Below are positions 1 through 6,375 of a stretch of DNA of 34,755 bases, piece after piece. Below the pieces are notes generated by a model. The model did no database searches, was not told where the DNA came from, and worked only from the letters and a program-made list of their open reading frames with translations. The first letter of the stretch is position 1. Every line of letters starts with the position of its first letter. This DNA comes from Thermosaccharophagus gerlachensis (GTDB lineage Bacteria > Armatimonadota > Fervidibacteria > Fervidibacterales > Thermosaccharophagaceae): positions 1 through 34,755 of the forward strand of contig JBGOEV010000022.1 in the NCBI GenBank assembly GCA_041538025.1. Reading direction: 5' to 3'. The position numbers were made by a program, and so were the translations under genes.

Positions 1-160
1 GCATGTGGTAGTAACCAGATTCAGCGAGCAAGTCCCTTCCTGTTGCCACGCATGGCTCAACATACTTATAACCGAGTTCAGCCGCCCTCTTAACGCCATA
101 CTCAAACGGCTTGTCCGCATGCCTGACAAATTCAAGGTTAATCCCGATGCCAATCGCCAT
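1..160 (-). CDS. Sugar phosphate isomerase/epimerase, N-terminal part only
   Basis: Reading the minus strand from an ATG at 160 gives 53 codons without a stop before the window edge. The peptide starts MAIGINLEFVRHADKP-like (actual start MAIGIGINLEFV) and continues with a segment reading KRAAELGYKYVEPC. This resembles the first strand and helix of xylose-isomerase-like TIM barrels (AP endonuclease 2 superfamily), where the first strand is followed by 'aelGyk.vE'. A GGTGAGG-like ribosome site lies just before the ATG, and a promoter candidate lies at 215-244. Most of the gene, including all metal ligands, is outside the window, so the substrate cannot be inferred. The family call is moderate; that it is a real gene is likely. 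Confidence 0.65.
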   Translation of the reverse strand, partial: MAIGIGINLEFVRHADKPFEYGVKRAAELGYKYVEPCVATGRDLLAESGYYHM

Positions 161-667
161 CTTACCTCACCACCCTTGGAAATGTTTTTGCTTTGCATAA
201 TCGTCACATAACCAATTATGTTGGAGAAAAGCAATGAGTGTTAAGGTCTAACGGGACTGAAGGGAGTATAGGTCGGCATCTTGCGTTACAACCATCAGCT
301 TGATAAAGCGATTTTTCTGATAGGCTGAAAGTCATTGCAGCCTCTTCGCTACGCAACACACTCTATCTTTTCGCCGTATATCGATTTTAAGGGAAAAACC
401 TGCTATCGGCTTCACACTCTCGCTCAGGATTTCCACAGGCTTTGCATGAGTAGGTATGAGTAGTTGGGAAGGGAATCTGTCAGGAGCATTAGCAAGGTCT
501 GGTTTTGCAACCAAAATCCACACGCAGTTGTATTGCCTCTATAACCCCATCGCCTGCGAATCCAAAGATAGATGCAAGGCACGAAAGTGAAGGGTGGTTG
601 CAAAAGACACCAATTAAGCGATTATCTGAGTGTGACTTTTTAAATACTACGTAACACCCACATAAGC
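161..667. other. Intergenic region of about 500 bases without a recognisable gene
   Basis: The stretch lies between the stop of the ADP-ribosylglycohydrolase-like gene and the start of the truncated isomerase, both on the minus strand. The only open frame of note (minus strand, 332-523, 63 codons) has no good ribosome site and resembles nothing I know. Apart from the promoter candidate at 215-244 I see no structured element, terminator or repeat. Confidence 0.5.
215..244 (-). promoter_or_regulatory. Candidate sigma-70-type promoter for the truncated isomerase
   Basis: On the minus strand TTAACA (positions 244-239) is followed after 18 bases by CATAAT (220-215). Each hexamer matches the consensus at five of six positions. 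It lies about 55 bases upstream of the ATG at 160. Seen in sequence; promoter activity is inferred. Confidence 0.4.
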
Positions 668-2518
668 TTACTCTGGCGATTGAGTCATCGTTACATCGGT
701 GATATGGCGGTGTAAGTCGTTTGGGTCAGTTATGATGAGATAGGCACTGGCTGGCTTGTCGTTTCGCTTTATCTTCACAGAGACCTTGTTCCAACCCACC
801 CTGAGCGATGTGCGTGCATAGTGCGACTGTGGACCTTGTTGTCCTGGTCGGACAAGGTAATCTGGTTGATGTGCGCTGAGCAGTTTTATGCCATTGAGTG
901 AAAGTTCAAACTCCGCGTTACATGGGAAACCAACAACCACTTCTTTTCTTGATGGTGAGTGAAGCCATATGAACGCTTCAACGGAGCCTGCTTTACCACC
1001 GAGCCATTGCTCAATCGGTATCTGGCTATCCTTCACCCATTCGACCCTCCAAGCTTCATTCACCTTAACATGCCATTTCCTTTCACCGATGAGAGTTATC
1101 GGGATGGCGAACTCGGCTGGGCGCTCTTTCACATTCACCGTAAGCCATAGTGTTTTTGACTGCTGTAGTTTTTCTGGTGCGGAGATAAATGCGTCAACTC
1201 CCGAGACACCCTTTGGCTCAATAACAACTTCATGCCTGTCGGGTTCAACACAGTAGCCACCATCGGCATACCACATGAGTTGCACCCTGATTGGTGCTGG
1301 TTCTTTGTTCCTCAACCAAATGGTTATTTGCTTTTTGGCATCTGGGTTTATTGTTGGCGAACCAAGGTAATCAACGGTGACATTGACAGCCATAAGTTCA
1401 GAGGTAACTCTCCAAGGGTATCTGTTTCGTTCCCAAAGCTCGTATATGCCGTCGTCTGGCATCAGCCAATCCTTAGGGAGCGATGAAAGTTCGGTTGGCT
1501 CATCGGATATCCTTATTGGTGCTCCATACAATGTGAGCAGGATATTTGCTGCATCTACAATTTGGTCTGTGAGTGTCCTCACATCTGGAGGTGGTGTGAA
1601 GTTTCTCAAGCCTCCCCAACTTACGTTTGTGGCTATCGTTTCACCGAGTGGCTCAACCCAGCGTTTTGGTAGTTCGCCAAGCAGTATGCCCATGATTGCG
1701 CCAGCTGTTGCACCAGTGCAATCGGTATCTTGACCGCAATTTACAGCTGTGCAGATTGCCCTCCCGAAATCACCCTCGCTTGCGAGCAGACCGAGCACAG
1801 TGAAAGCCAGGTTCTGTGGTGCGTGTGTTGGTTCACGATGCCAATACTTCTCCGCTATCTTCTCCCTCACTTTTCTCCAGTCTTTAAGTTCAGTCCACCA
1901 TGAGCGTGTGTCACTTATTGCTTTGTGTATTTGGCAATCTTGAGGGATGTAAGCAAGTGCTATATCAAGCAGCTCATCCAACTTATCATAACTTCGCATC
2001 GCAAACGCTGCGCTTTCAAGTGCTGCAAAAAACATCTCTCCCCAAACTCCTTCTCCACCAGCATGGTCAACGATTGCGTCCTCAAAAGCAAATCTAACGG
2101 CGATCCTCGGTGAAGCAGGTGCAAGGCAAGCCCATATTTCAGAGCGTATCGGTGAACCCATGCAGTCTCTGTAGAAATCGTTATCATATGCGCCAGAGAT
2201 CGGCGGGAGCAAGCCCCAACGCAAGTTCCTTTTGGCTATCCCATATTCGCACCAGTTATATCCGATGTGCGTTATCCAAGCTTGAGACAAAACGAGTGAA
2301 CTAACTTTCCACCCAGCTCTCCTCACCGCATCAAACCACACAAGTTGCATCTCAAGGTCGTCGTTTGGGATACCTCCTTCTTGTAACTTTGGATACCAAT
2401 CAAAGTTATGTGGACCGGGCTTTCCCTCAACAGGTGCGCCAAGCGTGCCACCTGCATTCTTTCCCATAGCGCATGCGTAGATGCGCTGCCATAGCTCACT
2501 CCTGTTTATGACTGCCAT
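668..2518 (-). CDS. ADP-ribosylglycohydrolase family protein with C-terminal beta-rich domain
   Basis: The first ~335 of 616 residues look like an ADP-ribosylglycohydrolase (DraG/ARH) all-helical domain: GKNAGGTLGAPVEG near residues 19-32, a metal-binding NDDLEM at 52-57, and the late motif NCGQDTDCTGATAG near 260-273 with D264 and D266 as likely ligands. In classical members the first motif is usually T-D-D-T; here it is N-D-D-L, so the substrate may differ from ADP-ribosyl protein. The rest (about 345-616) reads as beta-rich modules, possibly accessory or carbohydrate-binding, with no motif I can name. A GTG at 2521 directly precedes the ATG at 2518; the ATG is preferred because of its spacing to GAGGGGTGA. 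The gene diverges from the ribosomal operon. Family confident, function unknown. Confidence 0.8.
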   Translation of the reverse strand: MAVINRSELWQRIYACAMGKNAGGTLGAPVEGKPGPHNFDWYPKLQEGGIPNDDLEMQLVWFDAVRRAGWKVSSLVLSQAWITHIGYNWCEYGIAKRNLRWGLLPPISGAYDNDFYRDCMGSPIRSEIWACLAPASPRIAVRFAFEDAIVDHAGGEGVWGEMFFAALESAAFAMRSYDKLDELLDIALAYIPQDCQIHKAISDTRSWWTELKDWRKVREKIAEKYWHREPTHAPQNLAFTVLGLLASEGDFGRAICTAVNCGQDTDCTGATAGAIMGILLGELPKRWVEPLGETIATNVSWGGLRNFTPPPDVRTLTDQIVDAANILLTLYGAPIRISDEPTELSSLPKDWLMPDDGIYELWERNRYPWRVTSELMAVNVTVDYLGSPTINPDAKKQITIWLRNKEPAPIRVQLMWYADGGYCVEPDRHEVVIEPKGVSGVDAFISAPEKLQQSKTLWLTVNVKERPAEFAIPITLIGERKWHVKVNEAWRVEWVKDSQIPIEQWLGGKAGSVEAFIWLHSPSRKEVVVGFPCNAEFELSLNGIKLLSAHQPDYLVRPGQQGPQSHYARTSLRVGWNKVSVKIKRNDKPASAYLIITDPNDLHRHITDVTMTQSPE

Positions 2519-2618
2519 CACTCTTCACCCCTCTTAACCCTCAATTTACGGTAACCAACATAGCAATCATAGCGCATCCTTACTTGGAGTGAGCATGGTC
2601 GTCTTCAACTGGATTGAC

Positions 2619-2647
2619 TTTACAAAATAATCATCGTGAGTCAAAAT
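2619..2647 (+). promoter_or_regulatory. Weak promoter candidate for the rpmG-to-rpoC block
   Basis: TTTACA (2619-2624) and CAAAAT (2642-2647) are separated by 17 bases and lie about 50 bases before rpmG, in the divergent gap where a promoter is expected. Match to consensus is 5/6 and 4/6. A TTGACT at 2614 overlaps it but has no suitable -10 partner; TTGACT (2614-2619) and AGTCAA (2639-2644) form a dyad that could instead be an operator. Low confidence. Confidence 0.3.
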
Positions 2648-2698
2648 AATAAAAACGCTGACAACGCAAGCTAAGGTGTTGCTGGCGGTGAGCATAAG

Positions 2699-2860
2699 AT
2701 GGGTGAAAGAAAAGTTATAGTGCTTGCATGCACGGAATGTAATTCGCATAACTATGTGACAACGAAAAAGCCGCAACAAGGTGGCAAGCGTGAGAGGCTT
2801 GAGCTAAAGAAGTTCTGTCGGCAGTGCCGTCGGCACACCTTGCACCGTGAGACAAAATAA
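2699..2860 (+). CDS. rpmG: 50S ribosomal protein bL33
   Basis: A 53-residue protein typical in length for bL33, a component of the large ribosomal subunit near the E site. It carries the zinc-binding form with two CxxC pairs (C11, C14 and C40, C43) and the familiar order: a 'C.EC..-NY-T.KN' like segment, basic middle, and 'L.L.KFC..CR.HT.H.E.K' at the end. GGCGGTGAG lies six bases before the ATG. It heads the block followed by tRNA-Trp, secE and nusG, the usual arrangement in many bacteria. It is too short for many gene callers but the identification is firm. Confidence 0.95.
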   Translation: MGERKVIVLACTECNSHNYVTTKKPQQGGKRERLELKKFCRQCRRHTLHRETK

Positions 2861-2897
2861 ACATTCGTGTTAAACTAATGACATTGGATTTAGAGGC

Positions 2898-2971
2898 AGG
2901 CCCGTAGCTCAGCCAGGGAGAGCGCGGGACTCCAAATCCCGTGGTCGGGGGTTCAAATCCTCCCGGGCCTG
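2898..2971 (+). tRNA. tRNA-Trp (anticodon CCA)
   Basis: A complete 74-base cloverleaf: acceptor arms AGGCCCG and CGGGCCT, D stem GCTC/GAGC, anticodon stem CGGGA/TCCCG around loop CTCCAAA with anticodon CCA at 2932-2934, a five-base variable loop, and T stem with TTCAAAT loop. The discriminator is G at 2971. The 3' CCA is not encoded. Base 26 is G (2924), matching the target position of the Trm1-type methyltransferase encoded at 20644. Placement between rpmG and secE is the common bacterial order for tRNA-Trp. Confidence 0.97.
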
Positions 2972-3129
2972 CATGTTTATGTCAAGGCGCATTTTGGTGG
3001 GTGTGAACTTCATCAAAAAAGGTGTGAACTGAATGAGGTGACCTTCTGTTGTATGCCATTGTGGTTCCCCATTGTTTTCACCGAAGCGTTTTATGCAATC
3101 CACAATGTTGCGTTGAGGTGAAAGCTTTG

Positions 3130-3342
3130 GTGAAAGGTGTTTTGAGGTTTTTTGAACGCCCTATTAATTTCATCAAAGAATCGTGGGCGGAGTTAAAGAA
3201 GGTGTCATGGCCTTCGTGGAGTGACACATGGACATTTACTAAGGTTGTGCTTTTCATAATCATCCTCATAGGCATCTACATGGGCATACTTGATGCTTTC
3301 TTTGGATGGCTCATGCATGCCCTCGGCATCTACAGATTCTGA
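3130..3342 (+). CDS. secE: Protein translocase subunit SecE
   Basis: A 70-residue membrane protein matching the minimal bacterial SecE: an amphipathic N-terminal part with 'FIKESWAELKKVSWPSW' followed by one transmembrane helix (about residues 38-60). SecE clamps SecY in the plasma-membrane translocon. The frame is open further upstream (to 3049), but that extension is Cys-rich and non-homologous. The start is placed at GTG 3130, with a TTG at 3127 directly before it as alternative, because TTGAGGTGA at 3113-3121 is a good ribosome site for either. Followed 31 bases later by nusG, the conserved partner. Confidence 0.92.
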   Translation: MKGVLRFFERPINFIKESWAELKKVSWPSWSDTWTFTKVVLFIIILIGIYMGILDAFFGWLMHALGIYRF

Positions 3343-3373
3343 GGAAGCAGCTGTGAGGTGAGAAAAAGCGATC

Positions 3374-3895
3374 ATGCAGAAAAGATGGTATGCAATTCAT
3401 GTGCTCACAAGCCGTGAAGAAAAAGTGAAGCAAACTATTGAGAAGCTTGTTAAAGCTAAAGAGCTTGGCGATAAGGTTGGACGAATAGTGATACCTACTG
3501 AGCGAGAGAAGCATGCTCATGGTTCTCATAGTGAGCGGAAGCTTTTCCCTGGGTATATCCTTGTTGAGATGGTCTTGGATGAAGAGACATGGCATTTCAT
3601 CAGGCGGATTCCGGGGGTAACTGGTTTTGTTGGTTCACAGGACAAGCCAGTCCCACTTCGCGACAGTGAGGTTGAAACGATACTGAAGATGGTTGGCGAA
3701 GAAATACCGAAGCGTCCGAGTGTCTGGCACAAAGGTGAAAGGGTAAGAGTTCGTTCAGGTCCATTTGAAGGGCATGAAGGTGTTATTGAGAAAGTTAGCC
3801 CGCAGAAGCGAACGCTCACAGTAATGCTCCCAATAATGTCTGGACGCGAAATACCAGTTGAGCTTGAGTTTTCAAAGGTTGAGAAGATTGAATAA
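3374..3895 (+). CDS. nusG: Transcription termination/antitermination protein NusG
   Basis: A 173-residue protein of normal length. Residues 1-~112 form the NGN domain, starting with the typical W-Y-(A/V)-I-H-V-x-(T/S) motif and containing 'RKLFPGYILVEM' and a 'PGVTGFVG' segment; residues ~118-173 form the KOW domain with 'GERVRVRSGPFEGHEGVIEKV'. NusG binds the RNA polymerase clamp and links it to Rho or to the ribosome through S10. The start ATG is supported by GAGGTGAGAAAAAG upstream. No large domain-II insertion of the Thermotoga or Aquifex type is present. Confidence 0.96.
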   Translation: MQKRWYAIHVLTSREEKVKQTIEKLVKAKELGDKVGRIVIPTEREKHAHGSHSERKLFPGYILVEMVLDEETWHFIRRIPGVTGFVGSQDKPVPLRDSEVETILKMVGEEIPKRPSVWHKGERVRVRSGPFEGHEGVIEKVSPQKRTLTVMLPIMSGREIPVELEFSKVEKIE

Positions 3896-3917
3896 GCTTA
3901 CGGGGATGGCTTTTGCT

Positions 3918-3947
3918 GGCGCGTTTTACATTCATTGTAAGCGCGTC
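3918..3947 (+). promoter_or_regulatory. Hairpin in the nusG-rplK spacer
   Basis: GGCGCGTTTTACA and TGTAAGCGCGTC can pair around the loop TTCAT, with one bulged T and G-U pairs, giving a stem of about 12 pairs in the 95-base spacer ahead of rplK. No T-run follows, so it is not a classical terminator. It could be an mRNA processing site or the place where L1 or L11 autoregulates the rplK-rplA message, as known in E. coli. The pairing is seen; the function is guessed. Confidence 0.4.
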
Positions 3948-3990
3948 AAAATTTAAATCTTAGCATGTCCAACAAAAGGTGAAGCTAAGG

Positions 3991-4416
3991 ATGGCTAAGA
4001 AAGTTGTTGCAGTTGTGCAACTTCAACTTCCAGCTGGTAAGGCGATGCCAGGACCACCAGTTGGTCCAACGCTTGCGCCTCACGGGGTAGACATAATGAG
4101 CTTTATCAAGGCGTTCAATGAACAAACTGCTTCACAGGCTGGTGCTATCATACCAGTTGAGGTGACAATATACTCGGACAGGTCTTTCACATTTATCTGC
4201 AAACGCCCACCAGTCTCCTTCTTGCTGAAGCAGGCTGCGGGAGTTGAAAAGGGTTCTGGGACTCCGGGACGCACATCGGTTGGCAAAATAACAAGGGAGC
4301 AATTGCGACAGATAGCTGAATACAAGTTGCCGGATTTGAACACAACTGACATCGAGGCTGCGATGCGCATTGTTGAAGGGACTGCTCGTAGCATGGGCAT
4401 TGAAATAGTGGAGTAA
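3991..4416 (+). CDS. rplK: 50S ribosomal protein uL11
   Basis: A 141-residue protein of standard length. The N-terminal domain has 'LQLPAGKAMPGPPVGPTLAPHGV' and the C-terminal rRNA-binding domain has 'PPVSFLLKQAAGVEKGSG' and 'AMRIVEGTARSMGIEI'. uL11 binds the GTPase-associated centre of 23S rRNA at the stalk base, next to L10 and L12. The ATG at 3991 is chosen over an upstream in-frame GTG at 3979 because the protein then begins MAKKV as in most homologues and because AAAGGTGA lies eight bases before it. Followed by rplA. Confidence 0.96.
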   Translation: MAKKVVAVVQLQLPAGKAMPGPPVGPTLAPHGVDIMSFIKAFNEQTASQAGAIIPVEVTIYSDRSFTFICKRPPVSFLLKQAAGVEKGSGTPGRTSVGKITREQLRQIAEYKLPDLNTTDIEAAMRIVEGTARSMGIEIVE

Positions 4417-4503
4417 GAAAACCACAGTGTTTTTCTCAGGCATCAGAGGGAGACTTATGTCTGCATTGTAAGGTTTTACACTTCGTGGAGGGAGATATGA
4501 AGG

Positions 4504-5202
4504 ATGGCTAAGCGTGGTAAGCGCTATAAGGCACTGGTTGAGCAATATGACAGAAACCAACTTTACGATCCAGTGCAAGCAATTGAGCTGGTTAAGAAGA
4601 TGGCGACAGCAAAGTTTGATGAAACGATTGATGTAGCGTTTACGCTTAACATTGACCCAAGGAAGAGTGAACAAAGGGTTAGAGGTTCAGTTGTGCTTCC
4701 GTATGGTTCTGGGCGTTCACCGGTCGTGGCTGTAGTGGCAAAAGGCGAACAGGCAAGAGAAGCTGAGCAAGCAGGTGCTGATTATGTTGGGGCTGAAGAC
4801 TTGGTCAAACGGATTGAAGAGGGATGGAAGGATTTTGACTATCTCGTTGCGACGCCAGAAATGATGCGCATTGTTTCGCGCCTGGGTAGGAAACTCGGAC
4901 CAAAGATGCCCAGCACTCGCACTGGGACCGTCACTCAGGATGTGAAAAGTGTTGTTGAGGAGCTGAAACGAGGGCGTGTTGACTTTAGAAGCGATCAAGG
5001 CGGTGTAGTTCATTCAGTCATTGGCAAGGTTTCATTTGACACGGATAAGCTACTTGAGAATTTCAAAGCCTTGCTTGATGCACTTGTCCGTGCGCGTCCA
5101 GCTGGTGTTCGTGGGCAGTTCATAAGAAGCATTGCTATGTCGCCAACGATGGGACCAAGTGTGAAAGTAGACATACAAAAGGCACTTGCCTTGCTAAAGT
5201 GA
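4504..5202 (+). CDS. rplA: 50S ribosomal protein uL1
   Basis: A 232-residue protein, normal for bacterial uL1, with the family signature 'GSVVLPYGSGRSPVVAVVAKG' and the 'LGRKLGPKMPSTRTGTVT' segment, and ending in the conserved 'MSPTMGPSVKVDI'. uL1 forms the mobile L1 stalk at the E site and in E. coli represses its own operon. GGAGGGAGA at 4487-4495, eight bases before the ATG, fixes the start. Only about 33 bases separate it from the L10-L12 gene, less than the long L10 leader of enterobacteria. Confidence 0.96.
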   Translation: MAKRGKRYKALVEQYDRNQLYDPVQAIELVKKMATAKFDETIDVAFTLNIDPRKSEQRVRGSVVLPYGSGRSPVVAVVAKGEQAREAEQAGADYVGAEDLVKRIEEGWKDFDYLVATPEMMRIVSRLGRKLGPKMPSTRTGTVTQDVKSVVEELKRGRVDFRSDQGGVVHSVIGKVSFDTDKLLENFKALLDALVRARPAGVRGQFIRSIAMSPTMGPSVKVDIQKALALLK

Positions 5203-5235
5203 CAAAAGCAAAGATGATCTGGGAGTGAGACCTTG

Positions 5236-6195
5236 ATGGCGAAGCCTGAGAAGATACAGATTGTCAATGATATCGCCGAGAAACTAAGAAGAGCAACATC
5301 ATGGGTTCTCGTTGGGTATACTGGGATGTCTGCCAAGGAAATGAGCACTTTTAGGAGAGAAATGAAGGAAAGAGGGTTGGAAGTAAAGGTTGTGAAGAAC
5401 ACACTCTTCCTTAGGGCTATTAAATTGGCAAAACTTGACGGAAAAATTTCAGATTTTGTGAGTGGACCTATAGCGCTCATAATCGGCTATGGTGATGCGA
5501 TTGAGGTTCCAAAAGCTATTGTAAGCGCACAGCAACAATATGAGCCTTTGACAGTTAAAGGGGGGTGGGTTGAAGGAATCGTATGTGCACCAGAAATGCT
5601 CGTTGAGATCTCAAAGCTACCATCAAAGCCAGAAATGATCGGAATGGTAGCTGGGGCATTCCTTGGTCCCATAAATGGCATCGCGATGCTATTGGGGTTG
5701 TTCCTTTATGCGTTAGTAGACACTCTTCGTCAAATAAGTGAGGAGAGCGCACAACAACACTTAGCAACCGATGGAGGTGCAAGCCAAATGGAAGTATCGG
5801 AAAAAGTTCGGAGTTTGTTCGAGGAAATTAAGGGATTGACACTCCTTGAGGCAAAACAGCTATATGAGCTGCTCAAGGAAGAGTTCGGCATCTCAGGTGT
5901 TTCTATTCCTACAGCTGTTGCGCCAGCTGTTTCCACAGCTGCTGCCGTTGCTCAGGAGACTCAAACAGCTGTTGCCGAGAAGACAGAGTTTGATGTCATT
6001 CTGCAATCAGTTGGTGAACAAAAAATTCAGGTTATCAAAGTCCTGCGTGAAGTGATTCCGGGTCTTGGATTGAAAGAAGCAAAGGACCTCGTTGAGGCAG
6101 CACCTAAGCCAATAAAAGAGGGTGTTTCAAAAGAAGAGGCAGAGCAAATTAAGGAAAAGCTTGAAGCAGTTGGCGCTAAAGTTGAAATTAGGTAA
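5236..6195 (+). CDS. rplJ-rplL: Fused ribosomal proteins uL10 and bL12 in one reading frame
   Basis: One 319-residue frame. Residues 1-~175 are uL10: the rRNA-binding domain ('TSWVLVGYTGMSAKEMSTFR', 'VVKNTLFLRAIK') and the C-terminal helix that normally holds bL12 dimers ('GPINGIAMLLGLFLYALVDT'). After a linker LATDGGASQ, bL12 begins at M185: N-terminal dimerisation domain (185-~218), Ala/Val-rich hinge (~225-245) and the factor-binding C-terminal domain ('KIQVIKVLREVIPGLGLKEAK'). I checked codons from 5641 to 5800: there is no stop between the two. The two genes are normally separate because several L12 copies bind one L10. The start is ATG 5236; a TTG at 5233 precedes it. An internal ribosome site suggests free L12 is also made. 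A sequencing indel that removed the L10 stop cannot be ruled out. Confidence 0.88.
   Translation: MAKPEKIQIVNDIAEKLRRATSWVLVGYTGMSAKEMSTFRREMKERGLEVKVVKNTLFLRAIKLAKLDGKISDFVSGPIALIIGYGDAIEVPKAIVSAQQQYEPLTVKGGWVEGIVCAPEMLVEISKLPSKPEMIGMVAGAFLGPINGIAMLLGLFLYALVDTLRQISEESAQQHLATDGGASQMEVSEKVRSLFEEIKGLTLLEAKQLYELLKEEFGISGVSIPTAVAPAVSTAAAVAQETQTAVAEKTEFDVILQSVGEQKIQVIKVLREVIPGLGLKEAKDLVEAAPKPIKEGVSKEEAEQIKEKLEAVGAKVEIR
5773..5790 (+). promoter_or_regulatory. Internal Shine-Dalgarno and start codon for free bL12
   Basis: Within the fused frame GGAGGTG (5773-5779) lies eight bases before ATG 5788. This is the strongest type of ribosome site seen in the window, equal to that of the pilin-like gene, and the ATG is exactly where bL12 homologues start. 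In the fusion it is translated as the linker residues G-G-A-S-Q. It therefore looks like a retained rplL initiation region. Confidence 0.75.
5788..6195 (+). CDS. rplL: Probable free bL12 made by internal initiation
   Basis: Initiation at ATG 5788 would give a 135-residue protein, a usual length for bL12: MEVSEKVRSLFEEIKGLTLL start, an Ala/Val/Thr-rich hinge (about residues 38-60) and the conserved C-terminal domain with 'GLGLKEAKDLVEAAP' that recruits EF-G, EF-Tu and IF2. It shares its frame and stop with the rplJ-rplL fusion. Ribosomes need four to six L12 copies per L10, so a fusion alone would not satisfy stoichiometry; that argues for this second product. Production is inferred from the ribosome site only. 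Confidence 0.6.
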   Translation: MEVSEKVRSLFEEIKGLTLLEAKQLYELLKEEFGISGVSIPTAVAPAVSTAAAVAQETQTAVAEKTEFDVILQSVGEQKIQVIKVLREVIPGLGLKEAKDLVEAAPKPIKEGVSKEEAEQIKEKLEAVGAKVEIR

Positions 6196-6229
6196 ACAAA
6201 GGTGACGGTTAGCTGTATGGGTGAGTCAT

Positions 6230-6259
6230 ACTTGCTCGAGTTTAGTGCACCGAGCAAGT
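6230..6259 (+). promoter_or_regulatory. Stem-loop in the rplL-rpoB spacer
   Basis: ACTTGCTCG (6230-6238) and CGAGCAAGT (6251-6259) are perfect inverse complements around a 12-base loop, in the 180-base spacer before rpoB. A smaller hairpin GTATG/CATAC lies just upstream (about 6215-6231). There is no T-run. In E. coli the equivalent spacer carries a partial attenuator and an RNase III site that lower rpoB expression relative to rplL; a similar role is plausible here. Confidence 0.5.
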
Positions 6260-6375
6260 CACATACTTTGAAATGCATCTAATGGGGGTCATAATGCCTC
6301 ATATGTCCTCAATTTTGTGCCAAGTTAGTTCCCACATAGGAGTTTTTACCCACAACGTTTGATGAGGTGATGTTG

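Noticed and set aside
332..523. 63-codon minus-strand open frame upstream of the truncated isomerase
   Set aside because: No convincing ribosome site, no family resemblance, isolated in an AT/GC-neutral spacer; best treated as chance.
2567..2779. 70-codon minus-strand frame overlapping rpmG
   Set aside because: It is antisense to the clear bL33 gene and has no recognisable features.
3049..3129. N-terminal extension of secE back to 3049
   Set aside because: The extra 27 residues are Cys/His-rich and unlike SecE, while TTGAGGTGA places the start at 3127-3130.
5735..5764. uL10-bL12 fusion as an assembly frameshift
   Set aside because: Stops in the other frames make it possible, but L10 and L12 lie in the same frame with no indel needed and both sequences are intact, so the fusion is kept as the main reading with this caveat.
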